DNA of 64,000 bases from Novosphingobium terrae (lineage in GTDB: Bacteria; Pseudomonadota; Alphaproteobacteria; Sphingomonadales; Sphingomonadaceae). The stretch spans positions 2,542,001 through 2,606,000 of the forward strand of contig NZ_JABVZR010000002.1 in NCBI RefSeq assembly GCF_017163935.1. The letters run 5' to 3'. The notes under the pieces are model-generated. The model was given only the letters and a program-made list of their open reading frames with translations, did no database searches and was not told the origin of the DNA. Positions 33,672 through 42,295 of the stretch are shown piece by piece. The position numbers and the translations under genes are program-made. Within the stretch, counting starts at the first letter, position 1. Every line of letters begins with the position of its first letter.

Positions 33672-35759
33672 TCAGTAGCTGGCCTTGAGCGAGAGTTGAT
33701 AGCTGCGCCCGGGCTCGGGATAGCCGTCGACCAGCTGATAATTCTGGTCGAACAGATTGCGCACGGAGGCGCTGATGCTGGTGCCGCGGCGCAGCTGGTA
33801 TTCCGCCTTGAGCGCGGCATTCACATAGGCGCCGGTGCGGTAATAGGTGATCGGCGCGATATCGGTGACGGTCCAGCGACTGGAGGCGATGTCTGCGCTG
33901 GGCACCAGATGCAGGCGGGGTAGCACCGTCCAGTCGGCATAGACGAAGGCCTTGTGCGTCGGCACATCGGTGGGGCGGAAGGCGGCATTGCCCGGATCGA
34001 CAAGCGTGCGGTGCGTCCAGGTGTAATTGCCGCCCAGCGTGAAGCTGGGGGCCAGTTGCGCCGAGACGCTGCCCTCAAGCCCATAGGTGTTGCCATGCGA
34101 CACGTTCAGGGACTGCGTCATCACCGTGCGCGCGCAAGGCCCCGGCGTGGTGCTGGCGGTGCAGGCATAGCCCAGCACGCTTTCGCTCACGATGGCATTG
34201 GTGATGTGGGCGTGGAACAGGGCGCCCTCCAGATGCAGCATGCCAAGCTGGGTCGAACCGCCCAGTTCGATCTGCCGCGCGCGTTCGGGCTGCAGGCCGG
34301 GGTTGGGGATGGAGGTGCCGAAACGCTGGCTGAAGCGCTCGAAAATGGTGGGGAAGCGCGCGCGGGACGAGACGCTGAGATGCAGCGCCGAATTGGCATT
34401 CACCGCCCAGTTCAGCTGGCCCTGAGCGCTCCAGGTGCTGCTGTTTGCCTTGGGATAATTGTACAGCACGCTGGCGCCAGAGGTTCCGAGCGGCGCGCCA
34501 TATTCCTCGGCGCGCTTGAGGTCGCGCCAGTCATAACCGCCGCCCAAAGTCAGGCTGAGGGCAGGGGTGAAGCTGTAGGCGTTTTCGATGGAAAGGCTGT
34601 AGGTGTTTTCAAGATCGGTCTGCACCGGCTCGGTGGTGTTCGCCGGGAAGCTGGTCTGGGCTTCCTTATGGCGATCCGAGCGCATCTGGGCGCCGATGGT
34701 CACCCGTTCACGCGTGGAGGGGCGCAGGGTCAGTTCCAGCGAGCCGCCCAACGCATCGTCCCAATAGGGGCTGTTGAAGCTGCGACCCAGGGTCTGGGTG
34801 TTCTCCGCCGCCGTGTCGAAGGAGCGCAGCATGTTGTAGAAAGTGTTGTAATAGAACCGCGTTTTGAGCGTGGATATGGGATCGAGCTGCGTCGTGGTCA
34901 GCATATAGAGGCTTTCCGTGTTCCACGCGGGCCATGTCCAGAAACGCTGCGCCGAAAGTGGATCGGTGACATGCAGTGGGGCCAGCTTCTCGCCCTCCTG
35001 CTTGGTGTAGCTGATGACATATTCATCGGTGGCGTTTGGCGTGAAACCGGCCTTCACATTGACGCGCCAGTCGCCTGTCTGCGAGAGACCGCGGCGGCCC
35101 GCGCCTTGATTGGCAGTGGGTGTGAAGCCGCCCGCCAGATCCCAGTGATCGGTGTAGGCGCGCCCGACCGAGGCCTGCGCATACCATTTGTCATGCCTGG
35201 TGCCGATCAGCGCCGAGGTGGAATAGCCGGCATATTCGCCATTACGCCCCAGATTGAGCGTGCCACTGACCTGCGCTTCCAGCGCTTTCGTGGGCTTGGA
35301 GGTGACCAGGTTGATCGCCCCGCCCATACCGTCCGGCCCGTTGAGCACCGAGACATAGCCCTTGGCCACCTGCACCTGAGCGATGTCATTGGTGAGGAAA
35401 CGCCCGAAATCGAGCCGGTTGTCGGCTGGCAGATAGACGCGGATGCCGTCGATGGTCAGCGGCACCTCGAAGCGGTTGAAGCCGCGCACGAAGACAAGGC
35501 GTTCGTTACGCGTGCCACCGCTGTTGCCCGCCGAAACGCCGGGCATCAGCCCCACCGCATCGTCAAGGCTGACGCGGTTGAACAGGCTGATCGCATTGGC
35601 CGACAGCGTCTGGCTGGTGATATCCGGGGCGGAGGGCTGCGTGCCCGTCACCACGATCTCGCCAAGGCCGAAGCTTGCGGTTTGGGGAGCATCCTGCGCC
35701 AGCGCAGGCGTGGCAAGGCCGGTGGCGGCCAGAAGCAGGCCGGATTGAATAAACCTCAT
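33672..35759 (-). CDS. TonB-dependent receptor, compact type
   Basis: The product has 695 residues, smaller than the sugar-type receptors, with signal peptide MRFIQSGLLLAATGLATPALA. The plug has EIVVTGT, DAVGLMPGVSAGNSGG, LVFVRGFNRFEVPLTIDGIRVYLP and VAKGYVSVLNGPDGMGGAINLVT. The barrel ends YQLSLKASY. This size and plug resemble catecholate-siderophore and metal receptors, or small-molecule receptors of CirA/FecA style, but it lacks an N-terminal signalling domain and no sigma/anti-sigma pair is nearby. There is no cobalamin riboswitch or clear Fur box upstream. Ligand unknown. It is transcribed alone. Confidence 0.88.
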   Translation of the reverse strand: MRFIQSGLLLAATGLATPALAQDAPQTASFGLGEIVVTGTQPSAPDITSQTLSANAISLFNRVSLDDAVGLMPGVSAGNSGGTRNERLVFVRGFNRFEVPLTIDGIRVYLPADNRLDFGRFLTNDIAQVQVAKGYVSVLNGPDGMGGAINLVTSKPTKALEAQVSGTLNLGRNGEYAGYSTSALIGTRHDKWYAQASVGRAYTDHWDLAGGFTPTANQGAGRRGLSQTGDWRVNVKAGFTPNATDEYVISYTKQEGEKLAPLHVTDPLSAQRFWTWPAWNTESLYMLTTTQLDPISTLKTRFYYNTFYNMLRSFDTAAENTQTLGRSFNSPYWDDALGGSLELTLRPSTRERVTIGAQMRSDRHKEAQTSFPANTTEPVQTDLENTYSLSIENAYSFTPALSLTLGGGYDWRDLKRAEEYGAPLGTSGASVLYNYPKANSSTWSAQGQLNWAVNANSALHLSVSSRARFPTIFERFSQRFGTSIPNPGLQPERARQIELGGSTQLGMLHLEGALFHAHITNAIVSESVLGYACTASTTPGPCARTVMTQSLNVSHGNTYGLEGSVSAQLAPSFTLGGNYTWTHRTLVDPGNAAFRPTDVPTHKAFVYADWTVLPRLHLVPSADIASSRWTVTDIAPITYYRTGAYVNAALKAEYQLRRGTSISASVRNLFDQNYQLVDGYPEPGRSYQLSLKASY

Positions 35760-35987
35760 GACAAGTCCCTGTTCTATGTTTTGATCTGGAAAATCTCGCG
35801 CAGCTTTGTGTCTGCGTTCTTACAGTTGAATGATCGTCCCTTCGCGCCATGTTGCGTAAAAAAGGCGCCATCGCTCGCGGCTCAGAAGAACCGGATCGAA
35901 GGCGCCGTTGCCATTGAAAAAGACCCTGGAAGGGCATGGATTAACGCTGCGTCGATGCAGAGGTAACTGCGGTTGCTTTTCATATTT

Positions 35988-36013
35988 GTTGCGGCTTGGC
36001 AAGCCTTCGCAAC
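35988..36013 (-). terminator. Hairpin after the membrane-protein gene
   Basis: GTTGCG and GCTTG (35988-35998) pair with CAAGC and CGCAAC (36000-36013), with a three-base bulge. It lies 17 bases past the stop of the gene at 36030 and before the TonB receptor promoter. No T-run, so termination is only suggested. Confidence 0.35.
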
Positions 36014-36029
36014 TGCAACAGCTCTGTGC

Positions 36030-36875
36030 TTAGGTGCAGGGCCGGGGCTGATCGCTTGTGCCGTTCGACAGGCAGTCCTTCAACTCCTTGAGCCGCTCCG
36101 TAACGGGCTTCCTGTCGATGGAGATCGAATCCGGGCTGAACCGATCCTTGTTGTCATTCACATTGCCCGCCCACAGCTTCCAGTCGGCGGGCAGTTTGAA
36201 ACGGGCGGCGACGGCGCGACGGGCCTGCTCCGCTGCCTTGTCCTCAGAGAGGCGGGCTCGGATCAGCTTGCGATATTCCTCGTGATAGGCCTGGTTGAAG
36301 GCGATGGTGCGGTCATCGGCAATATGGCCGGGCTGGGCGACGAAGATCGCCCATTTGTCCTTGTCGTTCCAGACCGAGCGGTTGGGGACCGGGTTGTAAT
36401 AGGCATGGGCCAGTTCGCGCAGCACATCAGGCACATCGCGGGAGATGTTGCGCAGCAGCGTGACCTTGACGGATTCGGCGCCCGCATCCTGAGCGGTCTG
36501 GCTGATGGCAATGATGGTGGCCGCCCAGCGGTTGCGGTCGTCGCCGGTGACGATGGCACGGATCTGAGCCACCTTGATGCCGCCCACAAAGGAGTCGCTG
36601 TAGATGTAGCTTTCGATGTCATAGGGGGCGGCGGGCACGGTTGCCGTCACGCTGCTGAGGTTTTGGGCATTGTCACCGGCATTGGCGGAGGTCGCCGGGC
36701 GGGTCGCCAGCACGATGCCGCCCAGCAGCAGCACGGCGAAGATTCCGCCTAGGCCGATCCCGATCGCTCTGCGCGCCAAGGGCTTGTCCTTCCGTTTCAG
36801 CAGGCCGGGAAAGGCGAGGCCCAGCAGCAGGACCAATCCCGCGAGCAAGGACAGTGAGATCAGGGCAACCCCCAT
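36030..36875 (-). CDS. Membrane-anchored protein of unknown function
   Basis: The product is 281 residues. Two hydrophobic segments lie at the N-terminus (VALISLSLLAGLVLLLGLAF and IGLGGIFAVLLLGGIVLA), then a soluble domain of about 210 residues. That domain has no motif I recognise; SYIYSDSFVGGIKVAQIRAIVTGDDRNRWA and DVLRELAHAYYN stand out. The end is basic and carries one Cys near the C-terminus. GAGG lies about six bases before ATG 36875; longer starts lack a good site. The divergent neighbour is a GT39-like gene, and the palindrome at 37014 lies about 140 bases upstream of this start. Confidence 0.55.
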   Translation of the reverse strand: MGVALISLSLLAGLVLLLGLAFPGLLKRKDKPLARRAIGIGLGGIFAVLLLGGIVLATRPATSANAGDNAQNLSSVTATVPAAPYDIESYIYSDSFVGGIKVAQIRAIVTGDDRNRWAATIIAISQTAQDAGAESVKVTLLRNISRDVPDVLRELAHAYYNPVPNRSVWNDKDKWAIFVAQPGHIADDRTIAFNQAYHEEYRKLIRARLSEDKAAEQARRAVAARFKLPADWKLWAGNVNDNKDRFSPDSISIDRKPVTERLKELKDCLSNGTSDQPRPCT

Positions 36876-37013
36876 GAAATCCCTCACGCATTCCCCCATA
36901 AATCCATGAGCAGAAGATTGAACGCACAGGGTCTTCATCTGGTTCCTGAGCGAGCCTGCCGGGCGGCAAGGGGGCGTGCGGGTCATAGGCTCTGGATTTT
37001 CAGGGCATAAGGT

Positions 37014-37031
37014 GTATTATTTAAATAATAC
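37014..37031. promoter_or_regulatory. 18-bp perfect palindrome in a divergent promoter
   Basis: GTATTATTTAAATAATAC is a perfect 18-base palindrome, AT-rich in a GC-rich genome. It lies between the divergent genes at 36875 (minus) and 37084 (plus), 53 bases before the GT39 start. It looks like an operator; no regulator gene is adjacent. Confidence 0.6.
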
Positions 37032-37083
37032 GGATGCTATGCCATCACGGTCGGATGACGATCATCAGGGGAGGGAATGTGCA

Positions 37084-38619
37084 GTGAGCCCGGATTCCAC
37101 ACAGGCCCCCGCCGTGAGGGAACGCACCGTGCTGGCGATCGCTGTGGTGGTGGCCTTGCTCCACGCCGCGATCGGCGCGCGTTACGACCTGTTTCGCGAC
37201 GAGCTCTATTTTATCGTCTGCGGGCAGCATCCGGCTTTCGGCTATGCCGATCAGCCGCCGCTGGTCCCTTTGATCGCCGCCAGTTTTTACAGGCTGGGGC
37301 TGGGCGCCTTTGGTGTGCGCCTGCCGCTCGCACTGGCGGCGGGGGCGATGATGGTTCTGGCGGTGCGTTTCTCGCAACTGCTGGGCGGCAAGCGGCTGGC
37401 CATCGTGCTGGCCACGCTGGCCGTCTGCACTGCGCCGATGCTGCTGGGGATGAGCGCGGTGTTGAGCACCACCTCTTTCGATCCCCTGGCCTGGACGATG
37501 ATCGCCTATTGCTTCGTGCGGGCAATCCGCCAGGGGGAAGACCGCTTTCTGATCGTGGCCGGGCTGGTGGCCGGGCTCGATCTGCAGGCCAAATATGCCC
37601 TGCCCTTCTGGGCGACGGGGCTGGCAATTGGTTTGCTGGCCACGCCCCAGCGTCGGCTCCTGCTGCGGCCGGCGCTTTGGCTGGGGCTGGTTCTGGCGGG
37701 GCTGATCGCGCTGCCATCCTTCCTCTGGCAGATGGCGCATGGCTTTCCCTTTCTGGAACTGATGGCCGCCGCCAAGGAGAAGAATGCCGATACGCCGCTC
37801 GGCTCCTTCCTGCTCAATCAGGTCTTTGTGATGAACCCCCTGCTGGCGCCGGTGTGGATCGCCGGGCTTCTCGGGCCTTTCCTGATCGGCAGGATGAAGG
37901 ATTTGCGTTTTCTACCGATTGCCTGCGTGGTGGTGTTCATCCTCACCCGCCTTGGCCATGGCAAGGATTACTATCTGGCGGCCTGCTATCCCACGCTTTT
38001 TGTGCTGGGGGCCTGTGCCATCGCGCAATGGGCCGGGACGATCCGGCGCCGCCGGGTGGTGATGGCCGGAGCAGGTGCAGCGGTGCTGGTGTCGGTGCTG
38101 CTTTCACCCATCGCGCTGCCGGTGCTGCCGCCGCCCTTGCTGGTGGCCTATGTGACGCGTCTGGGCATTGCCCCGCAGCAGCAGGAGCGCAGTTTCCGGG
38201 GAACCGTGCTGCCGCAACTCTTCGCCGATCAATTGGGCTGGCATGATTTCGCTGGTCAGGTGATTTCGGCATGGCACCGTATCCCTGAGAATTTGCGCGG
38301 GCAGACGGGCATCAAGGTCGATAATTACGGGGAGGCGGCCTCGCTCGACCTGTATGCCGGGCCGCTGGGCCTGCCGCCGGTTCTGAGCGGGCATAACCAG
38401 TATTTCCTGTGGGGCCTGCGGGGGCAAAATCCCACCGACATGCTGGTCGTGCAGAACCATGTGGAGCGGTTGCGCCCCTATTGCCGGGAAACGCTGGTGC
38501 TGGGCGAGACCTCTTCGCCCTATGCGATGGCCTTCGAAAACGGCAAGGTCATCGCGTGGTGCCGCGGGCTGCGTCAGCCGCTTCAGACGCTGTGGCCGGA
38601 GGTCAAGAATTACAGCTGA
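37084..38619 (+). CDS. GT39-like (PMT/ArnT type) membrane glycosyltransferase
   Basis: The product has 511 residues and about ten or more transmembrane helices. The signature of the GT39/ArnT-like family is clear: YDLFRDELYFIVCGQHPAFGYADQPPLVPLIA, where Asp-Glu-Leu in the first periplasmic loop is catalytic. LAGLDLQAKYALPFW and LGHGKDYYLAACYP are also family landmarks. Such proteins move a sugar from a lipid-phosphate donor to a lipid or protein acceptor. The start is GTG 37084, eight bases after GGAGGG; ATG 37039 is in frame. It stands alone. Acceptor unknown. Confidence 0.82.
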   Translation: MSPDSTQAPAVRERTVLAIAVVVALLHAAIGARYDLFRDELYFIVCGQHPAFGYADQPPLVPLIAASFYRLGLGAFGVRLPLALAAGAMMVLAVRFSQLLGGKRLAIVLATLAVCTAPMLLGMSAVLSTTSFDPLAWTMIAYCFVRAIRQGEDRFLIVAGLVAGLDLQAKYALPFWATGLAIGLLATPQRRLLLRPALWLGLVLAGLIALPSFLWQMAHGFPFLELMAAAKEKNADTPLGSFLLNQVFVMNPLLAPVWIAGLLGPFLIGRMKDLRFLPIACVVVFILTRLGHGKDYYLAACYPTLFVLGACAIAQWAGTIRRRRVVMAGAGAAVLVSVLLSPIALPVLPPPLLVAYVTRLGIAPQQQERSFRGTVLPQLFADQLGWHDFAGQVISAWHRIPENLRGQTGIKVDNYGEAASLDLYAGPLGLPPVLSGHNQYFLWGLRGQNPTDMLVVQNHVERLRPYCRETLVLGETSSPYAMAFENGKVIAWCRGLRQPLQTLWPEVKNYS

Positions 38620-38656
38620 GAGCCTGCGGCTGACCACCCGTCAGATCCGCAGGCTC
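38620..38656. terminator. Bidirectional hairpin terminator
   Basis: GAGCCTGCGG (38620-38629) pairs with CCGCAGGCTC (38647-38656); an inner CTGAC/GTCAG (38630-38634, 38640-38644) extends the stem with a two-base bulge. It lies between the convergent GT39 and cytochrome c genes. T-runs are weak. Confidence 0.6.
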
Positions 38657-38670
38657 CGCCTGTCGCAGGC

Positions 38671-39048
38671 TTATTTCAGGGTCAGGAGATAGTCGATCAC
38701 CGACTGGCGGCGCTTGGCATCGGGCAGGGCGATCACCATGCGGGTACCGGGCACGGCCTTGGTCGGCGCGGTCAGGAAGCGGTCGAGATTGGCCTTGTCC
38801 CACACCAGACCCGAGGCCTTCAGCGCCGGGGAGTAATTGGCGAAGCCTGAACTGGCCGCCTTGCGCCCGCCGACGCCGAAGAGATTGGGCGCAAGGGTGG
38901 GCTTGGCCTCCTTGGCGCTGACATGGCACATCTGGCACTGCTGCTTGAAGATGGCGGCGCCCTCCGGTGCGGATTGCGCGGCGGCGAGGGACGGGGCGAG
39001 CATGGCGCTGAAGGCGGTCGCGAAGGCGATCGTCTGGGTAAGTTTCAT
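38671..39048 (-). CDS. Class I cytochrome c
   Basis: The product is 125 residues with signal peptide MKLTQTIAFATAFSAMLAPSLAAAQ. One haem-binding site is CQMCH (38-42), and the distal ligand is probably Met104 in PGTRMVIAL. The size matches periplasmic c2/c550-type electron carriers. It is last in the leftward operon, 47 bases after the TIM-barrel gene. In that setting it is the likely electron acceptor for the FAD-linked GMC dehydrogenase at 44218, passing electrons to the respiratory chain. Assembly needs the Ccm or Ccs system, which is not in this window. Confidence 0.88.
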   Translation of the reverse strand: MKLTQTIAFATAFSAMLAPSLAAAQSAPEGAAIFKQQCQMCHVSAKEAKPTLAPNLFGVGGRKAASSGFANYSPALKASGLVWDKANLDRFLTAPTKAVPGTRMVIALPDAKRRQSVIDYLLTLK

Positions 39049-39095
39049 AGGGTTCTGGCCTTTTTGGTGGGTTCAGCTTCTTTGGCGTATCGTGA

Positions 39096-40145
39096 TCACA
39101 GGCCCATCAGGCGCTTGTTGAGATCACGATCCGCGCCGGATTTGGCGAAATCGTCGAAGGCATGGGGCGTTGTGCGGATGATGTGCTTGGCAATGAAGGG
39201 AGCACCCTCCGCCGCGCCATCCTCGGGGTGCTTTAGCGCGCATTCCCATTCCAGCACGGCCCAGCCGGCATAGTCATACTGCGCCATCTTGCTGAAGATC
39301 TGCGTGAAATCGACCTGCCCGTCGCCTAGCGAGCGGAACCGACCGGGCCGGTCCACCCAGCCCTGATAGCCGCCATAGACGCCGCTGCGGCCATTGGGGC
39401 GCAGTTCGGCATCCTTCACATGGAAGCATTTGATGCGCTCGTGGTAGATGTCGATAAAGGCCAGATAGTCGAGATGCTGCAGCACCATATGGCTGGGGTC
39501 GTAGAGGATGTTCGCGCGGGGATGGTTGCCGAGGCGGTCAAGGAACATCTCGAAGGTGACGCCATCGTGCAAATCCTCGCCGGGATGCAGTTCGAAGCCG
39601 ATATCGACGCCGTTCTCATCGAACACATCAAGGATGGGCTTCCAGCGGCGGGCCAGCTCATCGAAGGCATCCTCGACCAGCCCGGCAGGCCGCTGCGGCC
39701 AGGGATACACATAGGGCCATGCCAGAGCGCCCGAGAAGGACGCATGGGTGGTCAGCCCCAGACGGCGCGAGGCGACCGCACCCAGCTTCATCTGCTCGAC
39801 AGCCCATGCCTGCCGCGCCGCCGGATTGCCGCGCACATGCGGCGCGGCAAAGCCGTCGAACTGCGCATCATAGGCCGGATGCACCGCCACCAACTGGCCT
39901 TGCAGATGGGTGGAAAGTTCGGTGATCTCCAGACCCTTGTCAGCCAGAAGCCCCTTGATGTCATCGCAATAGGTCTGGCTCCCGGCGGCCTGTTCCAGAT
40001 CGAAGAGGCGCGGATCGGTGGGGATTTGCAGGCCCTTGTAGCCCAGACCCGCCGCCCAGTCAGCCAGACCCGACAGCGTGTTGAAGGGCGTGGTATCACC
40101 CATGAATTGTGCCAGGAAGATGCCCGGTCCCTTGATGGTCTTCAT
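39096..40145 (-). CDS. Sugar phosphate isomerase/epimerase-like TIM barrel
   Basis: The product has 349 residues and no signal peptide. It belongs to the xylose-isomerase-like / AP-endonuclease-2 barrel family: GIFLAQFMG, LADWAAGLGYKGLQIP, IGFELHPGEDLHDG, NILYDPSHMVLQHLDY and CFHVKDAE supply the Glu/His/Asp metal ligands of the fold. AAGGCGA precedes ATG 40145, 11 bases after the Gfo/Idh stop. In C- and O-glycoside cleavage systems such as DgpBC, this family cleaves 3-keto-glycosides by beta-elimination. That role is inferred from its company here; a plain isomerase or epimerase is equally possible. Confidence 0.82.
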   Translation of the reverse strand: MKTIKGPGIFLAQFMGDTTPFNTLSGLADWAAGLGYKGLQIPTDPRLFDLEQAAGSQTYCDDIKGLLADKGLEITELSTHLQGQLVAVHPAYDAQFDGFAAPHVRGNPAARQAWAVEQMKLGAVASRRLGLTTHASFSGALAWPYVYPWPQRPAGLVEDAFDELARRWKPILDVFDENGVDIGFELHPGEDLHDGVTFEMFLDRLGNHPRANILYDPSHMVLQHLDYLAFIDIYHERIKCFHVKDAELRPNGRSGVYGGYQGWVDRPGRFRSLGDGQVDFTQIFSKMAQYDYAGWAVLEWECALKHPEDGAAEGAPFIAKHIIRTTPHAFDDFAKSGADRDLNKRLMGL

Positions 40146-40156
40146 ATCGTCTCGCC

Positions 40157-41278
40157 TTAAACCGTGAAATCGACCCAGCCCGCGCCCTGCGCGCTGGCAT
40201 GAACCGCCGTTTCGATCAGAGCCATGCCGCGCAGCCCATCGGCGATGCCGGGGATCAGCGCGCCATCCTCGCCGCGCAGCAGACGCGCGAAATCGCGATA
40301 GAGATTGGCGAAGGCCTCCAGATAGCCTTCCGGGTGGCCGCCCGGCGTGCGACTGGCCCATTGGGCATCGGGGCCCAGATCGGGGTCGCCTGCCTGCACC
40401 AGTTCGCTGCGGCCATTCTCATGGAACAGCCAGAGCTGGTTGGGCTCTTCCTGACGCCAGCGCAGGCCGGCCTTTTCGCCATAGATGCGGATGGTGAGGC
40501 CATTGCGCTCGCCGACGGAAATCTGCGACGCCAGCAGAGCCCCGCGCGCACCATTTTCAAAGCGCAGCAGGATCTGGCAATCGTCATCGACAAGCCGCCC
40601 CAGCACCACCGTGCCTAGATCGGCCAGAATTTGCGTGACCTTCAAACCCGTGACGAATTCGGCCAGGTGAAAGGCATGGACGCCGATATCCGCCACGCAG
40701 CCGCCGATGCCCGACCGTGAGGGATCGCCGCGCCATTCGGCCTGCTTGCCGGTGTCGGGCTTGGCCAGCCAGCCTTGCGGATATTCGACCACCACCTTGC
40801 GGATTGCGCCCAGAGCGCCTGCCGCCACCCGCGCCCGCGCCTCACGCACCAGCGGATAGCCGGAGTAGGTGTAGGTGAGGGCAAAGGGCTTGCCCGCCTT
40901 CTCCACGATGGCGGCCAGTTCATGGGCCTGCGCCAGTGTGGTGGTGGCAGGCTTGTCGCAGATCACGGGCAGGCCTGCTTCCAGTGCGGCTTTCGCGGCG
41001 GGCAGATGCATATGGTTGGGCGTGGTGATCGCCACGAAATCAATGCCATCCTCGCGCGCGGCTTCCTGCGCGATCATCGTCGCAATATCGGGATAGGCGC
41101 GCAGCGGATCGATACGATAGCTCTCGCCTGCCGCGCGCGATTTCTCCGCGCTGCTGGAAAAGGCGCCGGCAACCAGTTCGATCTCGCGGTCCATCTCGGC
41201 GGCCAGACGATGCACCGGGCCGATAAAGGACCCCGGTCCGCCGCCGATCAATCCCATGCGTAAACGGCGTGAAGCCAT
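40157..41278 (-). CDS. Gfo/Idh/MocA family oxidoreductase
   Basis: The 373-residue protein has a Rossmann N-terminus ([18 protein letters not shown]), the EKP-like segment as CDKPATTT, and the catalytic [18 protein letters not shown], where His is the usual partner. The C-terminal alpha/beta domain ends normally. These NAD(P)-dependent enzymes oxidise or reduce a ring hydroxyl of sugars, inositols or glycosides. DgpA-type members oxidise C3 of glycosides. It sits between two TIM-barrel genes in a leftward operon, which is the composition of known 3-keto-glycoside pathways. No Tat signal is seen, so it should work in the cytoplasm. Confidence 0.87.
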   Translation of the reverse strand: MASRRLRMGLIGGGPGSFIGPVHRLAAEMDREIELVAGAFSSSAEKSRAAGESYRIDPLRAYPDIATMIAQEAAREDGIDFVAITTPNHMHLPAAKAALEAGLPVICDKPATTTLAQAHELAAIVEKAGKPFALTYTYSGYPLVREARARVAAGALGAIRKVVVEYPQGWLAKPDTGKQAEWRGDPSRSGIGGCVADIGVHAFHLAEFVTGLKVTQILADLGTVVLGRLVDDDCQILLRFENGARGALLASQISVGERNGLTIRIYGEKAGLRWRQEEPNQLWLFHENGRSELVQAGDPDLGPDAQWASRTPGGHPEGYLEAFANLYRDFARLLRGEDGALIPGIADGLRGMALIETAVHASAQGAGWVDFTV

Positions 41279-41335
41279 GGTTCAATTCTCTTTCGAAGGA
41301 GCCGGGAGGCATCCGCACGCCCCCCGGCAACATCC

Positions 41336-42295
41336 TCAGGCCTTGAAGCGCGAGAGGAAATCGTAGGACATCTTCACCGACTCAAAGCGGTCATGCGCGA
41401 AGGGCGGTTCCTGCTCGACAAAATAGTGCTGCACCCCGGCCTCCACGCAGGCGGGCAGGATGGCATGCCAGTTCAGCTTGCCCTGACCGACCTCGCAAGG
41501 GTCTTGCTGCAGCGCGTAATTGGTCCTGGTGGTGGGCTTCACATCCTTGAGGTGAACCATCTTCACCCGGCCCTTCAGTCGGCGCAGCTCAGCCACCGGA
41601 TCGAGCCCGCCTGCCGTCACCCAGCCCAGATCGAGTTCGAGGAACACCAGACCCGGCTGAAGCTCCTTGAGCAGCACAGCCCAGCCGGTGGTGCCGCCTT
41701 GCGGGCGGAATTCCATATTGTGGTTGTGATAGCCCAGCTCGATGCCATGGGGCTTCAGGGCTGCAGCACGCTCATTGAGCATATGGCCCATGCGCTTCCA
41801 CATATCGATCCCGCCTGCCTCGATCCCCTCGATCAGCGAGGCGCGCCCATCGGGGCCGGGCTTCCAGTCATCGGGCAGCAGGGGGATGGGCAGCACGGCC
41901 TTGCCGATGCCCAGAGTGCCCAGCGCATCGGCGATTTCCTGTGGGCTGCTCATCAGCGTCAGCGAGCCGGGGGGCAGGCGATTTGGCAGGCCCATATGGA
42001 TCGAGCTGAATTTCACACCCGCCTTGTCGCCCTCTTCGCGCAGCGCCTTGGGGCTGCGGCCATAGAAGCTGGGCAGCTCGAACTCCTTGTAGCCGGTGGC
42101 GGCCAGACGGGTCAGCGTTCCCGAAAGATCGTTCTGCGCCGCCTCGCCCAGCGTGTAGAGCTGAATGCCGATGGGTTTGTTGATCCGCTTGAAGAAGGGC
42201 GTGGCGGGCGCTGCGGCCCAGCCCGGGGTGGCGGCGGCCATGCCTGCCGCTCCCATGCCTGTAAGCAGGCTGCGGCGGTTCATCTCAAAAGCCAT
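41336..42295 (-). CDS. Tat-exported TIM-barrel sugar isomerase/epimerase-like protein
   Basis: The product has 319 residues and begins with a twin-arginine leader (MNRRSLLTGMGAAGMAAATPGWA), so it folds in the cytoplasm and acts in the periplasm. The barrel has IGIQLYTLGE, GYKEFELPSFYG, LGYHNHNMEF, FLELDLGWV and KMVHLKDV, typical of the AP-endonuclease-2/xylose-isomerase-like family. GGAGG lies seven bases before ATG 42295. Its ATG shares one base with the permease stop (TGATG). With the periplasmic dehydrogenase (GMC plus small subunit) it could process 3-keto-sugars outside the inner membrane. Confidence 0.85.
   Translation of the reverse strand: MAFEMNRRSLLTGMGAAGMAAATPGWAAAPATPFFKRINKPIGIQLYTLGEAAQNDLSGTLTRLAATGYKEFELPSFYGRSPKALREEGDKAGVKFSSIHMGLPNRLPPGSLTLMSSPQEIADALGTLGIGKAVLPIPLLPDDWKPGPDGRASLIEGIEAGGIDMWKRMGHMLNERAAALKPHGIELGYHNHNMEFRPQGGTTGWAVLLKELQPGLVFLELDLGWVTAGGLDPVAELRRLKGRVKMVHLKDVKPTTRTNYALQQDPCEVGQGKLNWHAILPACVEAGVQHYFVEQEPPFAHDRFESVKMSYDFLSRFKA

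Noticed and set aside
33954..35966. A 670-codon plus-strand frame opposite the second TonB receptor
   Set aside because: Low-complexity Arg/Gly/Ala/His composition, no family features, and the minus-strand receptor is clear.
35760..36029. Cobalamin riboswitch or Fur box before the second TonB receptor
   Set aside because: The conserved B12-box elements and a 19-bp Fur-like repeat are not visible in the leader.
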